From: Diprion similis
Taxonomy: Eukaryota > Arthropoda > Insecta > Hymenoptera > Diprionidae
Length of the DNA: 64,000 bases
Direction: 5' to 3'
Assembly (NCBI RefSeq): GCF_021155765.1
Contig: NC_060110.1
Span: forward strand, 13,042,001-13,106,000
The position numbers and the translations under genes were made by a program. The notes under the pieces were generated by a model. The model was not told the origin of the DNA. It ran no database searches and was given only the letters and a program-made list of their open reading frames with translations. Within the stretch, counting starts at the first letter, position 1; each line of letters begins with the position of its first letter. Of the stretch, positions 61,428 to 64,000 are shown one piece after another.

Positions 61428-64000
61428 CTGTAAGGTGATGGAAAAAAAGAGACACTTTAAGTCCAAGTCTCAACAAATGCGATTTAAGTGGTCTGACGAA
61501 CGGAAATTATGTACCGAAGGCTTCGCTGAAAGAATTAATGGCATTGATTCTCAAAGACATCGTAACAGCTGAGAAGCTTATACATACACAATTACACACA
61601 TATATACGTATTACGTATACACTACAGCGAGCGGTGTACTTTATCAATTTTATTGAGAATATACATCTAAAAGGTATAATACTCGAACCGGTAATTGCCT
61701 CTATATACCGAATGTAATTATCAGGGATTGAATTAAATAATACCTTCTCGATCGACTCCGATAAATACCCTCTCGGAGGGATTATTTCGTTATTAATTAT
61801 TTATTGGTTTTTCTCTCTTAATTGCTTCCGCTCTTATTCATGCCCTATCGACGTTTCTTTGACGACAAGTCGTTGTTTATTCAAGTAGGTTTATTAATGA
61901 CAAGAGTGAATTGATGATTCTCCGGGGTTTTAATGACGCTTTGTGCCAGCTACCGGTGCACGTAAGTTGTCGTTGTACCCGTTCTCGTTGTGATTGTTGT
62001 TGTTGTTGTTGTTGTTGTTGTTTGCGGCGGGGGATTCGCGAATATGATCAATTACGATAGACTACCGGATTCACGTTCGCATGTGTACGAGGGGTGCACC
62101 CCCGCACGAGGGGAACGGATGGAGGGTTTGCGGCGTGCACCGCGCTCAGGCAAGAGTGCATCAACGTAACGCGGTGCACTCGAGGACCCCACGAAGCACG
62201 TACCGAAGCCCGCGGTAAAAATGATCAAATGAACCGTGTTACTTTGAGGCTGCCACTGCCGAGCGATCGCTTTTTCACATCTGCAATACACGCCGCGCAC
62301 TTTCGCTAACAACCGATCACTTTGCAAACAAACACGCACTCATGCAAAACAGACTGCATTCACGCGGTTGGAAAAAGTATGCTAATTATTTTCAAAACTG
62401 CATAAATTTTGAATTCCATTTTTTTAATTGGGAAATGAAGATTTCACATTAAATTGAACGATCTCCTTTGATGTCATTTCAAGTACAGGCGAGTGCAAAA
62501 GTTTGCGTATTATACATGCAATCTCAATAAATGTTAGAAATTTGACGTATCTAATTAGTGGTTGAGACTTTGAGTTATAAATATTAAGACTTATGAATCT
62601 TCGTGAAATTTATCGTTCAGAGAAGTTAAATAAATGTTTCAAATCGAAGAGAAACTCTATGGGAACGTGTTCATTTCATAAACGGAAATCGACATTTTCA
62701 GAAAATACTTCCGACCATGCAAATTATAGCATGGAAACTGTAACGGATTTGCATGTTTCGTGTAAACTGTACACCTACGCGCATTCACTATTGCGAGTAG
62801 CAGTTTAATTAACGTAACTCCAAATCACGTGGCTGCCAGGATAGAGGTATACATATAACTCTGGCACAAATAATACGAGCATTCATCACCGTTGCACGCA
62901 CCATCCTCGAGCACACACCTCTAGACTTTAATATACGTGTGCACGAGTATAATTTACTCCGTAGGTTTAAAAGCTAGTGTGAAGTAAGTTACTCACCGAC
63001 TCAAACCTATGCCGACGTTATACGCGATATCGATTACAATTGACGAAGAAGACTCTCTCGCATCCAGTCGTATAAATGAAACAACGAATGTGAGGGGGAG
63101 AGAGAGTGAAATAGTATAAGAGTATAACACGCAGGTGATAACAAGTGAAGGTCACTGCATGAAGAGCAGGAATAAAGATTCAACTTTAAAATTTGCGAAT
63201 TTCTCCGATGCGGGGTCGGAAGTGGGGTGGGGGATTTTATTTGACATTCAACGTAAACCACTCGGTACAGATCGAGAGGGGTGTGCCGTATCGATGACAT
63301 TAACGGGTGAAGGGTGGTGTAAGAGCTCCGGTCTGATCCGTGCTGTTAAATTAAATGTCTTTGGCAGTTGGTAAAAACCGCAAAACGAAAGGTCCCCTGC
63401 AATTGTCCGGTGGAAATCTACCTTTTGATATAATTGCACAATTTAGCTAGGGTTTTCTCCCCGTTGTCCCAAACCTTGACGATACCGCTAACGCGAAATT
63501 TGTCAAAATTACGTTAGAGAAAGAGAAAGAGGGGTAGACAGAGAGGGATAACCGATCAGTGAAGTAGAGCCTAGCCAGGAGTAGACTTGAATTTTCTGGC
63601 CGCTTTTTCCATACCCATAGAAATAACCCACGATGAGAATCCGCACGAAACAAAACAAAGCGCAACACAATAAAGCGTCGTGTTGCTACTAGATGCGGTA
63701 TGGTCGGAGGGGGAGGGGGTGAAATTTTATTAGTAGGGGAAGTGACCGCCTCTTTTCTCTCGTATCCTCTCCCCTTTCTCTGCACCCCTCCTCGACGAGG
63801 ACATTTCCCCGCCCCAAGGAGTAAAAACAACGGAGAAGCCCGTGATCGATGGTGGTAGTGGTGAGTCGGGTGGGCAGCCGGACGGATGGACGCGGTGGAT
63901 GTGACTCAAAGGGGAAGAGTCGTGGTCCAGGCGAACCGAGTTGCGAGGCGGTGGTGGAGACGGGGGTGGAGGTGGAGGTGGAGGTGGCACGCACACACGT
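61428..64000 (-). other. ct: Upstream cut intron reaching the window edge
   Basis: No exon matching the cut N-terminal coiled coil was recognised. It contains a (TTG)n run at about 61993-62022, a CpG-rich patch at about 62080-62220, and a GGTGGA repeat at the right edge (63960-63990). The proline-rich minus-strand frames at 63.7-64.0 kb come from that repeat. Confidence 0.45.

Noticed and set aside
63447-63996. Proline-rich minus-strand ORFs at the right edge, considered as a cut N-terminal exon
   Set aside because: They arise from the GGTGGA repeat and GC-rich DNA; none shows the conserved Cut N-terminal coiled coil.
1-64000. tRNA, rRNA genes or CRISPR arrays
   Set aside because: None recognised on either strand; the genome is eukaryotic, so CRISPR arrays are not expected.

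Overview
The window is nuclear DNA of an insect, most likely a holometabolous one. Genes are split by introns with GT/AG ends, the background is AT-rich, and long introns and gene deserts separate them. The proteins are recognisable insect orthologues: Rasputin/G3BP, Squid hnRNP, a UBE2G1-type E2 and Cut. Hymenoptera is my guess from general style only. All exon boundaries were derived by hand from reading frame, splice signals and family similarity. Exon phases add up to whole codons in every gene, which is the main support for the models.

Layout. 1-7.7 kb: no gene seen. 8.0-12.1 kb (minus): rin (G3BP), 8 coding exons, with a likely noncoding first exon near 13.3 kb. 14.3-27.6 kb (minus): sqd, an hnRNP with two RRMs and a Gly-rich tail, with three possible C-termini. 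Four consecutive short sqd introns each hold a box C/D snoRNA candidate. These form two duplicated families with the order B, A, A', B', and both families carry guides matching conserved 28S rRNA segments. 28.6 kb: a Tc1/mariner-like MITE. 29.1-34.7 kb (plus): a 728-residue protein with six degenerate EF-hand-like modules that I cannot name. 36.2-39.1 kb (plus): a UBE2G1-type E2, 5 exons, 168 residues. 39.1-47.0 kb: AT- and microsatellite-rich DNA, partly the probable cut 3' UTR. 47.1-61.4 kb (minus): the C-terminal 1474 residues of cut (coiled coil, three CUT domains, homeodomain). Its first exons lie beyond the right edge.

The genes do not form a pathway. rin and sqd are both RNA-binding, tail-to-head neighbours on the minus strand. 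sqd doubles as a probable snoRNA host gene, linking an hnRNP transcript to rRNA modification. cut is a developmental transcription factor with large introns that probably hold enhancers. The least obvious content is the intronic snoRNA set and the unnamed EF-hand-repeat gene.
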